Positions 10,679-21,769 of a stretch of DNA of 64,000 nt are shown here, piece after piece. Position 1 is the first letter of the stretch. Each line of letters starts with the position of its first letter. Below the pieces are notes generated by a model. It was not told where the DNA came from, did not search any database, and worked only from the letters and a program-made list of their open reading frames with translations. The position numbers were made by a program, and so were the translations under genes. This stretch comes from Siphonodentalium dalli (Eukaryota > Mollusca > Scaphopoda > Gadilida > Siphonodentaliidae), in assembly GCA_032622095.1 (NCBI GenBank), contig CP136061.1:175793692-175857691 (forward strand), read 5' to 3'.

Positions 10679-11368
10679 TCTTCTCTTCTATATATTTTGA
10701 GAACTCCTTGTATTCGAGAGATAGCCCACACCCTCCGGACCTCAATGATATGATCGTGAATGAGTATTGATATACCCCACTAAACTTTGACAAACCCCAG
10801 TAATGGTGTGTAGATCATTTACATATCTCTCCTATATATTTTGATACAATCTATCTAATTTACATATCTCTCTTATATATTTATGTTTTGTGTGTGTGTT
10901 GTACTTCATACAAATCTATGATTCTCTACCGATCGAGACGAAACTTGGTACGTGTGTGTAGTTTGACCAGGCGGTGGTCGTTGTCGTATTGGCGAGCCCG
11001 TGCGACGCCCGTGCAGCGCATGCGCAGACGAGATCTCGGAAACAGGTGGAGCTATCGACTTGAAATTTGCTATGTGAATGTATCTTGCGCCGGGTACAAA
11101 TTTTATCGGGTCGCCGAGCCCGTGCGACGCCCGTGCAGCGCATGCGCAGACGAGATCTCGGAAACGGTGGAGCTATCGACTTGAAATTTGGCATGTGAAT
11201 GTATCTTGCGCCGGGTACAAATTTTCATGCGCAGACCAGATCTCGGAAACTGGTGGAGCTACCGGGTACAAATTTTTCTTATTGAAACGCGTGGAGCTAA
11301 AAATTAAAAAAATATATATAAAAATGTCATGTTTCGGACAAGCCGCCGGTGGCAGGCTAACCTGCTAG
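10679..11368 (+). mobile_element. Helitron-like unit, 690 bp
   Basis: Starts TCTTCTCTTCTATATATTTT after CTAG and ends CCGCCGGTGGCAGG, CTAACCTG, CTAG at 11365-11368. Its 5' third closely matches 3033-3305, so these two belong to one subfamily. It has at least two ~118-bp internal copies with GCATGCGCAGACGAGATC (10998-11240). Confidence 0.65.
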
Positions 11369-12415
11369 TCTATACTATATATTTTGAGACTTCGTATATA
11401 TGTGTGTGTGTGTGTGTGTACTTCATAGAATCCAAAACGCGTGTACAGATTGAGATCAAATTTCGTATGTAAGTGTAAAATCCCACCGACACCGCCGTAG
11501 TCGTGTTTTCGAGAAGCTCTGATCACCCTTTATCCACTCCCAAATCACAGCAAAGGCACGGCGGGGGTTAATCAAGTGATTATTTAATGAGCGTTTGTTT
11601 TTGACGCATCTCTATAAAGAGCGTCTGTTTCCCATTCAACGTTATTCGCATCTGCAGAGTTATACGGGAACGCAAACGTTATCGCTCAAAATTTATTTCC
11701 TGCGAGCACGGATGGCGCGCTTTGTCTTCGGTATATACCGAAATCATCCCAGATAATCACGAATATAGCATCAGATTTCTCCCCAGATATACCGTTATAA
11801 AGCTACTGGAATCTGCCAATCTACGGCAAATTCCAGGGAATGCCGATTGAGCTCAAACTTGCTACCTACGGGAAGTGTCATATATATGAGTGTGTCCTTT
11901 ATAGACTCTAACCGATTGAGCTCAAACTTGCTAAATAAGAAATTAGCCCCCAAGCCATAAATATCAACAACAACAATATTACTAAATACACGTTTTCGGC
12001 AATGTGAGAGTTTTCGGGGAGCCGTGATTCCAACAACAACGACCCGAAGACAGATTTCCCGACGGGAAGCGTTTGTTTTAAATTCAATGCAATGTTATCG
12101 TAGAGAGATTTCACGAAACAAAGAATGCGTTGTCTGTCGTTCCTAGGAAGGGGGGATTTCTACGGGTAAATTTTTCCGCCAGAAACAAAAAAATTAATTA
12201 AAACAATTTACAATTTAATTAAAACAATTTAAAATTAAAAAAAATTAACAATAAAAAAACAATTCAGAAACAAAATATATTAAATTTAAAAAACATTAAA
12301 TTCATATTCAAAAACAAAAAACAAAAATAAATAAAAACAAAATAATTACAAAAATGTCATGTTTCTGAAACAAAGCCATGGGACGAATGCCGCCAGTGGC
12401 GGGCTAACCTGCTAG
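11369..12415 (+). mobile_element. Helitron-like unit, ~1.05 kb
   Basis: Starts TCTATACTATATATTTTGAG and ends CCGCCAGTGGCGG, GCTAACCT, GCTAG at 12412-12415. It contains a (TG)n run near 11402-11419 and an A-rich 3' stretch (12185-12350). No coding sequence is recognised. Confidence 0.65.
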
Positions 12416-13376
12416 TACTATATATTTTGAGACTTCCGTATATATATGTGTGTGTACTTTATAGAATCGAAAACGGCTGGCTCGATTGAGTTCAAACTTC
12501 CCATCTAAGGGTAAAAACCCACGAACACCGTAGTTGTCGCGTTTTGGAGAAGCTCTGAGCACCCTTTCTCCTCTCCTAAAATTAGCGCAAAGGCACGGCG
12601 GGGGTTAATCAAGTGATAATTTAATGAGCGTTTGTTTTTGACGCATCGCTATAAAGAGCGTCTGTTTACCATTCAACGTTATTAGCATCTGCAGAGAGAT
12701 ATACGGGAACAATACTTTTGAGTGGTTAGCTATGCGGGGAGATTTATTGGATGCCATAGTACTCTTACAACATCATTGTTATAGTATGTATGACACTTAT
12801 GTCAGGGCTTAGGGGGGGGGGGTAGTTAGTGTGGATATAGGCATAATGCTTCTCAGAAATCCCGGTTACAAACCAACACTCACAATTTTGTCTTTTGCAT
12901 CAGATACCAACGCCTCGACCGATCGGGACGAAACTTGGTACGTGAGTGTAGTTTGACCAGGTGGTCGTCGTTGTCGTATTGGCGAGCCCGTGCGACGCCC
13001 GTGCAGCGCATGCGCAGACGAGATCTCGGAAACGGGTGGAGCTATCGACTTGAAATTTGGTATGTGAATGTATCTTGCCCCGGATACGAATGTTATCGGG
13101 TCGCCGAGCCCGTGCGACGCCAGCTTCGCGCATGCGCAGACCAGATCTCAGAAATGGGTGGAGCTATCGACTTGAAATTTGGTTTTTGAATAGCCCGGAC
13201 AACGTCGGGCTCAACAATTTTTCATCGGGTCAGTTCTTTCCGCCCGATGTACCTTAAATCTTTTAGGGACGGGTACCATAATTTCTCTTGATTAAAAAGG
13301 CACAATTAACTCGTTGAAAAGCCAAAAAAATGTCATGTTTCTGACCAACGCCGCCAGTGGCGCGCTAACCTGCTAG
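12416..13376 (+). mobile_element. Helitron-like unit, ~0.96 kb
   Basis: Starts TACTATATATTTTGAGACTT directly after CTAG (one base pair variant of the usual TC start) and ends CCGCCAGTGGCG, CGCTAACCTG, CTAG at 13373-13376. Two ~118-bp internal copies lie at 12975-13190. A second hairpin, AGCCCGGAC-AAC-GTCGGGCT at 13192-13212, is not followed by CTAG, so it may be a fossil end from an earlier recombination. Confidence 0.6.
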
Positions 13377-14520
13377 TCTACTATATAATTTGAGACTTCC
13401 GTAAATATATGTGTATATGTGTCCTTTATAGACTCCAAAACGGCTGCACCTATTGGGCTCAAACTTCCCATCTAACGGTAAAAACCCACGGGAATGGTCG
13501 TCGCGGCGTTTTGGAGAAGCTCTGAACACTCATTCTCCACTCCCAATCACCAAAATCACCGTCCTCGACACTACGGGGTTAATCGCGTTGATAGTTAAAG
13601 AGCGTTCCTATCCGCAGTGTCGTTGATAAAGAGCGTATGCGCGTAGTGTGATTCTTATGTCTGCACAAACGCGTGAGCTCCTCAATCTAGACATGAACGT
13701 GTTGTGTGATTCTTATGTCTGCCTTCGTACTTAGAGCTCCCTATGAACTGGGGATTTTTTTCATCGGTCAGTTTTTCTGCCCGTGTAAATCATACCTCTT
13801 TTAGGGACGGGTACCTCCAAACCCCAAGTTTATTAAGTCAAAATGGTTGGTTGGTATAAATTGGACGTTGCTAAACGATCACCTATGTACAAAATTACGG
13901 ACGCAAAACCTCTTTTAGGGACGTTACCACCATTTCTCGCAGTTTTTCTGCCCGCGTAAATCATACCTCTTTTAGGGACAGGTACCTCCAAACCCCAAGT
14001 TTATTAAGTCAAAACGGTTGGTTGGTATAAATTGGATGTTGCTAAACGATCACCTACGTACGAAATTACGGACGCAAAACCTCTTTTAGGGACGGGTACC
14101 ACCATTTCTCTTGATTAAATAGGCAGAATTAACTCATTGAAAAACAAAAAAATGCGTGTTGTGTGATTCTTATGTCTGTCGTTCCTAGGAACGGGGGAGA
14201 TTTTCATCGGGTCAGTGTTTCCGCCCGATAGGGATGGGTACCATCATTTCTCTTCATTACAAATTTAAATTTCCCTATATTTTCTATGTGTATATATATA
14301 TTTGTACTTTATAGAATCGAAAACGGCTGCATCGATCGAAACCAAACTTCCCATCTAAGGGTAAAAACCCACGGGAATGGTCGTCGCGGCAAGCTCCGAG
14401 CACCCGTTCTTCACTCCCAGTCACAAAAAAACGGCACTGTGGTGTTAATCGCGTTGATAGTTAAAGAGCGTTCATATCCGCAGTGTTGTTGATAAAGAGC
14501 GTATGCGTGTAATGTGATTC
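13377..14520 (+). mobile_element. Last Helitron-like unit of the array, no 3' end
   Basis: Starts TCTACTATATAATTTGAGAC. It contains a tandem duplication of ~150 bp (13770-13910 and 13955-14100) sharing TACCTCCAAACCCCAAG and GGTTGGTATAAATTGGA. A second degenerate 5'-like motif lies near 14275-14335. The Helitron phrase stops near 14520, where a coding-like fragment shared with 43.9-44.05 kb begins. No hairpin plus CTAG end was found. Confidence 0.5.
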
Positions 14521-15778
14521 TTGCGTCGAAATTCCGACAAACGAAACATGATCCTCGTCTGATGACGATTCCACTCTATACGTTGGCTGGGTCATAGTAC
14601 TTCTAAATTCATCATCTGAGTCCATGTTGGTTGTGTGTAGATCTTACAATACCAGGTAGCGCGCGGTAATTAGTTAACACATTTAATGTGAACTAATATC
14701 GCTGGTGATGAGTAAGACAATAGTCATATATGCATTATATTACTAGGATCAACTCATGAGTTGTTGGTTAATTGAAAAACTTAATCAGTGTGTGATATAT
14801 CGCTCACGGACACACCGCAATCGACCTGCTTTCAAACAGGGGCGGTTGTTCTCTTGAACTCCCAAAACATATCAGAAGAAACCAGGACATAGATAGACAC
14901 AAATTATATGGGATATCCATATTCATCCTGTATTCACAATATATTCCTATATTCACGACCATTTTATAATTCAAACACGGTATATCCCAATCACCACTCA
15001 TGAGTAAGACCATTACTCGATTATGCTCAACCTGCTTGGCGACCATATCTAAAAAAAACACACAGTTCCAATGGAAAAAGTTCAAAAGAGAGCAACAAAA
15101 CTAGTACCGGGACTAAAAGATATGGGATACGAGGATAGGCTAAGAAAAATGGAACTACCAACCCTGATGTACAGAAGCCACCGAGGTGATATGATTGAAT
15201 GTTTCAAAATATTCAACTGCAACGATCCGGAAGTATCAAACATTCTTACAAGAAACACCGAATCTGGGACCAGAGGTCACAACAATAAACTGTACAAAGA
15301 AAGATCTAACTATGACACACATTCAGCCAAAGAGTGGTCACTACTTGGAACAATCCACCAGACGAAGTGGTGTATGCTGAAGATATAAACCAATTCAAAA
15401 ACAGACTAGATCATCATTGGAAAATCAGGATGTTAAGTATTACTATAAAGCAGAATTGGTGACTGAATTTCAACCATACAACCCAAATATGTCTAGAGAT
15501 GCAACCGAATATGGTGAAATAACACAATGTGAGGTGGATACAGTGGCCACCAGCGTCCACTACAGACGTAAGGTAACGTAAGATAAAGAAATACCTGGAC
15601 TGTCAACGCGGCCCAGTGAATTCTAGTTCAAAGCGATAATTTGGATTTGTGACAATGCCTTGGTAAGCGAAGTCGATGCAGCGAGGACAAACACTATCAG
15701 GCCAAGCAAATTAAATGTTTGTTGTAGCTGGAAGGTGTCCATGTTGTTAACACATATGCACTGCATGGTGTCGCCCTT
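14520..15778 (-). repeat. Inverted copy of the 43.56-44.05 kb segment, split by a LINE tail
   Basis: Read on the minus strand, 15775-15595 matches 43570-43770, ~15000-14980 matches the GAGTGGTGATTGGGATAT phrase near 43780, and ~14690-14522 matches 43855-44050. It includes a short conserved frame starting at ATG ~14624 (minus): MDSDDEFRSTMTQPTYR..., ending ...VGISTQ where Helitron sequence starts. The other copy reads MESDDEFRSTMTQSTY.... The middle (about 15005-15590) is a LINE fragment absent from the other copy. Confidence 0.6.
15005..15590 (+). pseudogene. 5'-truncated LINE: C-terminal tail of a reverse transcriptase
   Basis: Frame 15071-15325 reads EKVQKRATKLVPGLKDM, YEDRLRKMELPTL and RGDMIECFKIFN, the tail that follows the RT domain in jockey/CR1 elements. 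A frameshift near 15325 moves to another frame reading NPPDEVVYAEDINQFKNRLD. It ends in a GTAAGGTAACGTAAGATAAAG tail of the simple-repeat kind these LINEs carry. It interrupts the segment shared with 43.6-44.1 kb, so it is the younger insertion. Confidence 0.75.
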
Positions 15779-15867
15779 ACCAAAATGTCCTAGGATATCC
15801 AAGGAATTCCTAGGATATCCTAGGAATAAAAGCTTGGAAAAGTTAGGAAAATTCCTTGGAATTCCTA
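15776..15867. repeat. CCTTGG/CCTAGG satellite, left part
   Basis: Degenerate repeats of CCTAGGATATCC, AAGCTTGGAAAAG and CCTTGGAATTCC. The same motif family resumes at 17839, on the far side of the LINE, so the LINE inserted into this satellite. Confidence 0.55.
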
Positions 15868-17838
15868 GAAATGGACCAACTATCGAGCCATGCAGAAAGA
15901 ATGTAAAAGGGAAATGAGGAAGGCTGAGTGGGATTACATCAACGCTAAGATTAAAGAAGGTTTAGAACAAAAGTCGACGAAACCATTCTGGAGATACATC
16001 AAGAGCAGAAAACAAGATAACATCGGAGTGTCGCCATTGAAATCACAAGGCAAGCTGATTGACGACCCAAAAGGCAAAGCAGAAATCCTGGTAAAGCAGT
16101 TCCAGTCAGTATTCACCAAGAACCAACCACCACTTCCTGATCTTCAACCCAAATGCGAAAACATCGGCAAACTGACAGTGACAGTGAATGGCGTGGAAGC
16201 TCTGCTGAAGAGATTAAACTCATCCAAAGCTTCGGGCCCAGACGGTATCCCAAACTCTATCCTAAAGAAGTATTCAAAACAACTGGCACCTGCCTTCAGG
16301 CTCATATTCCAACTCTCATTAGACACAGGCACATTGCCAAGGGACTGGCGCAGCGCCAACATAGCCTTAATCTACAAAAAAGGAGACCGACATCAAGCGG
16401 AAAACTATCGTCCTGTGTCCCTAACATCAGTACCGTGCAAGCTACTAGAACATCTCATATGCCGCCATATCCATGAACATCTGGAGAAGCACAACATACT
16501 AACAAAGCTAAACCGTGGCTTTCGAAGGGGATATTCCTGCGAAACACAACTAGCAGTGACAACACAAGACATCTTACAATCATTTGACAACAAGAAGCAG
16601 ATCCTTGCAACCTTGCAATCCTTGCAATCAAGGCCATCCTTGATTTCTCCAAAGCTTTCGACACTGTGCCACATGACAGCCTATTGACCAAACTAAATCA
16701 CTACGGTATCACAGGCCCGGTCAACAGATGGCTAGCATCCTTTCTGAAAGAAAGAAAGATGAGAGTTGCACTCGAGGGATACTACTCAGAAGAAGTTGAC
16801 GTGCTATCAGGAGTACCACAGGGAACAGTATTGGGACCGCTGCTTTTTCTCTGTCACATAAATGACCTACCGGACACAGTAACATCACAAGTCCACCTAT
16901 TCGCAGATGACTGCCCCCTGTACCGCCAGATAAACACCTACAAAGACCACGAAATATTGCAACAAGATCTACGCAAACTGGAATCATGGGCCACCAAATG
17001 GGGGATGCGCTTTAATCCAACTAAGTGCTACATTATGAGCCTAAAGCAGAAGACACAAAGATTTTACCAACTAGCAGGGCAGATACTCCAAGAAGTCACA
17101 AACAACCCGTACCTTGGCGTCCAATTCTCCAATGACATGCAGTGGCAGCACCACATCGAGTCCACCACGAAGAAGGCAAACTCCACCCTCGGCTTCCTCC
17201 GGCGAAATCTCAGGTACTGCCAAATGGATCTTAGAAAAACGGCATACATAGCATTAGTCCGCCCTCAGCTAGAGTATGCAGCAACAATCTGGGATCCACA
17301 CTATGAAAAGGACAAGACAAAACTGGAGAAGGTGCAACGCAAAGCAGCAAGATTTATAAAACAGGACTACCGAACGAGAGAGAAAGGCTGTGTAACATCA
17401 ATGCTCAGTGAACTTCAACTACCATCCCTAGAAGCAAGAAGAAAGGAACAGAGACTGACACTATTTTACAAAGTGGTTAAGGGATCAGCCCTGGGCATCA
17501 ACTCCGAACACTACCTAAGAAACTACCGCCCAAAGAGGAAAAAGAAACCCACAAAATTCAAGGACTTTGTTAGTGACAACATCGTGGAGAAATTAACCAC
17601 AAATAACGAAAGTGCCTACGAACCAATTCATACAAACACAGACCAATACGGATATTCCTTCTTTCCGAGGACTGTACTTGACTGGAACAAACTGGACAAC
17701 AGCACAGTCAATGCCGCCGACCTAGAAACATTCAAGGCGGCTCTAGGAGAACAAAACTAGCGCTCCTCACACCGTCCTGTAAAAGCCAGCTTTGGTCACT
17801 AGGACGTAACAACTACAGATACAGATACAGATATAGAC
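15868..17838 (+). mobile_element. 5'-truncated jockey/CR1-type LINE, ~2 kb
   Basis: It holds a reverse transcriptase frame (15890-17760) followed by a short 3' UTR and an ACAGAT hexamer tail (17812-17835). It is flanked on both sides by the same satellite. The endonuclease and ORF1 are missing, as expected for incomplete target-primed reverse transcription. Confidence 0.75.
15890..17760 (+). pseudogene. LINE reverse transcriptase with one frameshift
   Basis: The first frame (to ~16610) shows WRYIKSRK, SSKASGPDGIPNSIL, AENYRPVSLTSVPCKLLE and NRGFRRGYSCETQL. A repeated CCTTGCAA stretch at 16607-16628 shifts the frame. The second frame continues AILDFSKAFDTVPHDSLL (motif A), SGVPQGTVLGPLLFL, LFADDCPLY (FADD catalytic box), YLGVQFSNDMQW, then the tail LEYAATIWDP, LEKVQRKAARFI. 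It ends in TAG at 17758-17760. The catalytic Asp residues are all present, so apart from the frameshift and lost 5' half the domain looks well preserved. Strongly like the jockey-type RTs abundant in invertebrate genomes. Confidence 0.85.
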
Positions 17839-18410
17839 CTTGGAAAAGCTGGGAAATCCTTGGGGCGGTATTGGCCCGTTTCAAGTTGGGAAAACCTTGG
17901 AATACCTTGGAATACCTTGGAATTAAACCGAGCTTATCCAAGGATTTCCAAGCTTTACAAAATCTTAATCATAACTTTACCAAGCTTTACCAAGGTTTCC
18001 AATCTAGCTTTACCTAGCTTTACCAAGGTTCCAGCCTAGCTTTACCTAGCTTTACCAAGCTTTACCAAGGTTCCAGCCTAGCTTTACCTAGCTTTACCAA
18101 GCTTTACCAAGGTTCCAGCCTAGCTTTACCTAGCTTTACCAAGGTTCCAGTCTAGCTTTACCTAGCTTTACCAAGCTTTACCAAGGTTCCAGCCTAGCTT
18201 TTCCAAGCTTGACCAAGGTTCCAGCCTAGCTTTTCCAAGCTTTACCAAGGTTCCAGCTCAGCTTTTCCAAGCTTTACCAAGGTTCCAGCCTAGCTTTTCC
18301 AAGCTTTACCAAGCTTTCCAACCTAACTTTACCAAGTTTTACCAAGGTTGTAAATGACCTTGGCCAAGGTTGCAACCCAGCTTTACCAAGCTTTACCAAG
18401 GTTGCAATTG
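17839..18410. repeat. CCAAGGTT/AAGCTTTACC minisatellite
   Basis: About a dozen imperfect tandem units of ~31-42 bp built from GCTTTACCAAG, GTTCCAGCCTAGC and TTTACCTAGC. Related sequence lies at 15776-15867 and 24706-25078. No coding potential. Confidence 0.8.
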
Positions 18411-18599
18411 TTTTGTATTTAAAACGTGAAAATCTCTAATGACACTGCAAAGGCTTCAACTTTGACAATATTATCATCATTTAAAGGGACCGTCGCGAAA
18501 TGCAAAAACCGATACCGACCGATAACCGATACCGACCGATGACCGATTGTAATAAATTCATCGGTCATTCTATCTGTTCCATCGGTCATTCTATCTGTT

Positions 18600-18835
18600 C
18601 CATCGGTCATTCTATCGCTTCCATCGGTCGTTTCATTGGTAATTCTATCGGTTTCATCGGTTATTCATCGGCGACTGATACGACGACGTTACAGCGACGT
18701 AACAGCGACGTCGGAAAACACGGGTGTCAGTCGTGTTTTGGCGACGTCGCTGTAACGTCGTCGTATCAGTCGCCGATGAATAACCGATGGAACAGATGAA
18801 TAACCGATGGAACCGATAGAATGACCGATGGAAGC
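18600..18835. repeat. Large imperfect palindrome in the left end of the 5.7 kb element
   Basis: Arms of ~105-120 bp meet near 18725. The left arm holds CATCGGTTATTCATCGG and CGACTGATACGACGACG; the right arm holds CGTCGTATCAGTCGCCGATG and AATAACCGATGG. A third GACGTAACAGC repeat unit is present only in the left arm. Confidence 0.75.
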
Positions 18836-18884
18836 GACATACTTTATCAGTTTATTTGTATAATCGCTACCTGACTTCCCCGCA

Positions 18885-19025
18885 TTCAAATGACGGCAAC
18901 TTAATAGACTCAATTGTGAAGTTTTATGAAAACTTTCGGACAGTTGTCAAATGACCAGCTGTACGTAATATGTCCTTCTGCATTGAAAACGATTGCATTG
19001 ATCTTTGCCGACGAATCAGTCATGT
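18885..19025. repeat. Direct repeat, copy 1 (partner 20745-20870)
   Basis: Shares CAACTTAATAGACTCAATTG, AAAACTTTCGGACAGTTG and GCATTGAAAACGATTGCATT with 20745-20870. The copies are ~1.86 kb apart inside the 5.7 kb element. Confidence 0.7.
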
Positions 19026-19582
19026 TCGCGTGCTTACCGGGATACACATCTATTACTGTGCCACTGTGGGGTTCCTTTTAGGCACAAAATATTTTCGTTT
19101 TAATTATCTCAATCAAACACTCAATAATGCCATAATCCAACAATTTTATTTTAGAGGTTTTATAAAATATATGGATCATTGAAAGTGTAATAAAATGTTA
19201 CTATATAGTTCGGAAGCGCCCCACCCGGACATTTACCGACCGGAAATTTCCCCACCCTGCTAATAAAATGCAGACATCAAACAATGTTTTGACTGATCAG
19301 TAAAGCCTAGTCAGTGAGGCCATCGCAAGCGATGTCAACTCAGCCGATGTAATGTTTTGACAGACACGAAAGCGTGTTCTGACAAACATGAAAGAGTGTT
19401 TTGACGATAGTTTGGGACATCAACGCAGTTAAAACAATGTTGTGACAATTATGATCACAGTATGAATTCTAGTGAGTGAACTCTAGACAGCTATATAACC
19501 TTATCAAAGTTATCATGGAATCCCGGGGCCAGCCGCCCCAAAACACTCACTAAAAAAAAAAAATGGAATCATATCTTCAATC

Positions 19583-19735
19583 ATGGAACTGATTAAGAAC
19601 AATCGTGGTGGTGACAAATTATGTTTCGAAGGTTATGCTTATACCAAAAAGAAAGTCAACAAATCGTCAATAAAATGGGAGTGTTCGCAGTGACGAGCTC
19701 TCACATGCAAGGGGTGTGTCACAACTGATGACGAG
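19583..19735 (+). pseudogene. FLYWCH zinc-finger exon relic
   Basis: Reading from ATG 19583 gives MELIKNNRGGDKLCFEGY, then YTKKKVN, IKWECSQ, an in-frame TGA (19693-19695), then RALTCKGCVTTDDE. The order of K-L-x-F-x-G-Y-x-Y, W-x-C and C-K-G fits the FLYWCH family, DNA-binding zinc fingers found in regulatory proteins and Mutator-like transposases. The stop sits where Arg is plausible (CGA to TGA decay). The frame ends at GAG followed by GTAGGT, a good splice donor, and the last His pair of the domain would be in a following exon that I could not find. Confidence 0.6.
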
Positions 19736-20744
19736 GTAGGTCTCAATTTCCACGATGTTAATTCATTTTCTGAGAAACAGACATAAAGGGCGTTCTTAGT
19801 TAATTATTCAATAATTCCATAAGGAGCATTTAATTTGATATGTTTTTAATATGTAAAAACTCAAACATCGGGGCCTCATTACGCACTGTCTTTAGGGAAT
19901 TTCTGTATAAAAAAATGTTGTTTCGCTGCGAGAACATGGCGGACACTTTTTGTCAAAAAAAAATTATATATATATATATATAATCTTGCGGAGAAGAACA
20001 AGCTTGCCGAGTTATGTATAAAATATAAAAATTTCACGTCCTCACATTTGCTGGGAATTCTACCCTGCATTTTGGTCTGCCAGCTGGTCAGCACGTTTAT
20101 TTGGAGCCCGAGAGTAGTACCGTACCGGTACCTCAATATTGGAATGATAACACGGAAACATTGATTTGGTATTAACTATTTTATTTTATTTATTGAATTA
20201 CAACTAGATACCTATCCATCATTGGGTGTTTCGTTACAGTTTTTCCTTCGAAGTTTGGTGGACGGCTTGAATCCTTCCGTTGTGTCTGTGAATTTTCAAC
20301 TTACCTGAGGCTGAGAAATAGACCTCAATGGGCTGGAATTTTACTCCATCTTTGGGTTAGCCTACCTGTGTTTAAGTTGCGTTATACACCGAAAATTACG
20401 GTATTATTACTATTTACTTGTGTGTAACGGTGATTAATTGAATTTTTCTAAAACAATGGAAAATTTCCCAATTTTGGTCTGTAAAGACACATTTTTCCCA
20501 ATTCGAACGGACCCTGACCCATTCCCAAAATAGGCAAAAATCCCTGGGCCCGCGCACTATAGGCTTAGATCTCAATCAGTAATTAGATATTTATTTACCC
20601 ATATATATACGGTAAAATAATCGAAGAATTGAATTGTGTTTATAAATGAATGCGTCATACTAGATCGCCTCATGACTTCCCGTTCGCGAAGTGTAATATT
20701 TCTTACGGAAGAATATTGACCTATATAGATTTTCGCGCAATCAC
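19736..20744. other. No gene recognised
   Basis: AT-rich sequence inside the 5.7 kb element with a short (AT)n run near 19966-19982 and a T-rich strand. The small frames at 19879-20136 and 20572-20763 (minus) show no motifs. Confidence 0.4.
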
Positions 20745-20870
20745 GGCAACTTAATAGACTCAATTGTGAAGATTTATGAAAACTTTCGGACAGTTGTCAA
20801 ATGACACACTGTAGTAGGGCCTAGTGCATTGAAAACGATTGCATTGATCTTTGCCGACGATTCACTGTCA
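20745..20870. repeat. Direct repeat, copy 2 (partner 18885-19025)
   Basis: See the matching copy; shared phrases include GACTCAATTGTGAAG, TCGGACAGTTGTCAAATGAC and GATCTTTGCCGACGA. Confidence 0.7.
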
Positions 20871-21145
20871 TTGAATGTATAAAAATCGGTGCCAGAATTT
20901 TCGTCAGAATGAAAATAAAGAGCGTTTCTGCGTGATGAGGTATTTTTCGGCCGCGAAAGATTTTATGAACCTAAATATTTCAAATACGTTCAATGTCGTA
21001 GTTACCATAAGACAAAGCCGCGGCAGCATGCAAGTGGACCTTTGATGAAACTTCAAAGGGAAAATCGAGGAGAAAGTGACATGTAATCATGTTCACTCAA
21101 ACAAGAGTTACGATGTAGCAAATAATGTCGATTGCAACACAGTCG

Positions 21146-21769
21146 ACGTCTGGGTGTATTCTGCCTGATGCACCTGGCGTTTGAGATATACAGACGTGCG
21201 CAAAAATAACGGAGATTAACAATTTCCCATTCAAGGGTTTTACTCACTTTTTGTGGCAATATACGTAAACAATACTTTATGGATATATATAACAAAATAA
21301 AATGATGCATGGTTTATACACCAATTGAATAAAGCGTCCACATGGTTTGTTTATGTGGATTTGCAATAGACCGGATATGGATGATTAGAATTGTGCTAAA
21401 TTAATCGGCTTTCCGGGAAACCAGTATGAGTGCACCGCTTCCCTTATAAGAAAAAGACTTTTAAAATAAAATAAATTGAGCGCACAAAATAAATAACTAA
21501 TTTTTGTAATCGTACCGAATTCTACTATTGAAAACATCAATTCCAACACGCTATGTTCGGGTTCACTACACTATCAATCATTACTTATTGATACAGTGCT
21601 TAAATAGGTACATATTTCACGTTTCGACTTGACTGTGGTGTTTGTTCCTTCAATACGCCGAAATGTATTTATGAAACTTGGCATGTATGGATTAGAGTTA
21701 TGTCCCGTAGCTCGGGTATGTTACAAATTGGGAATCTGTTCGGAGTATGTGCAGAATACACCCAGACGT
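21146..21769. repeat. Pair of exact 19-bp inverted repeats ~590 bp apart
   Basis: ACGTCTGGGTGTATTCTGC at 21146-21164 is the exact reverse complement of 21751-21769. This could mark a ~620-bp MITE, but no flanking target duplication is seen. The interval holds no recognised coding sequence. Confidence 0.45.
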
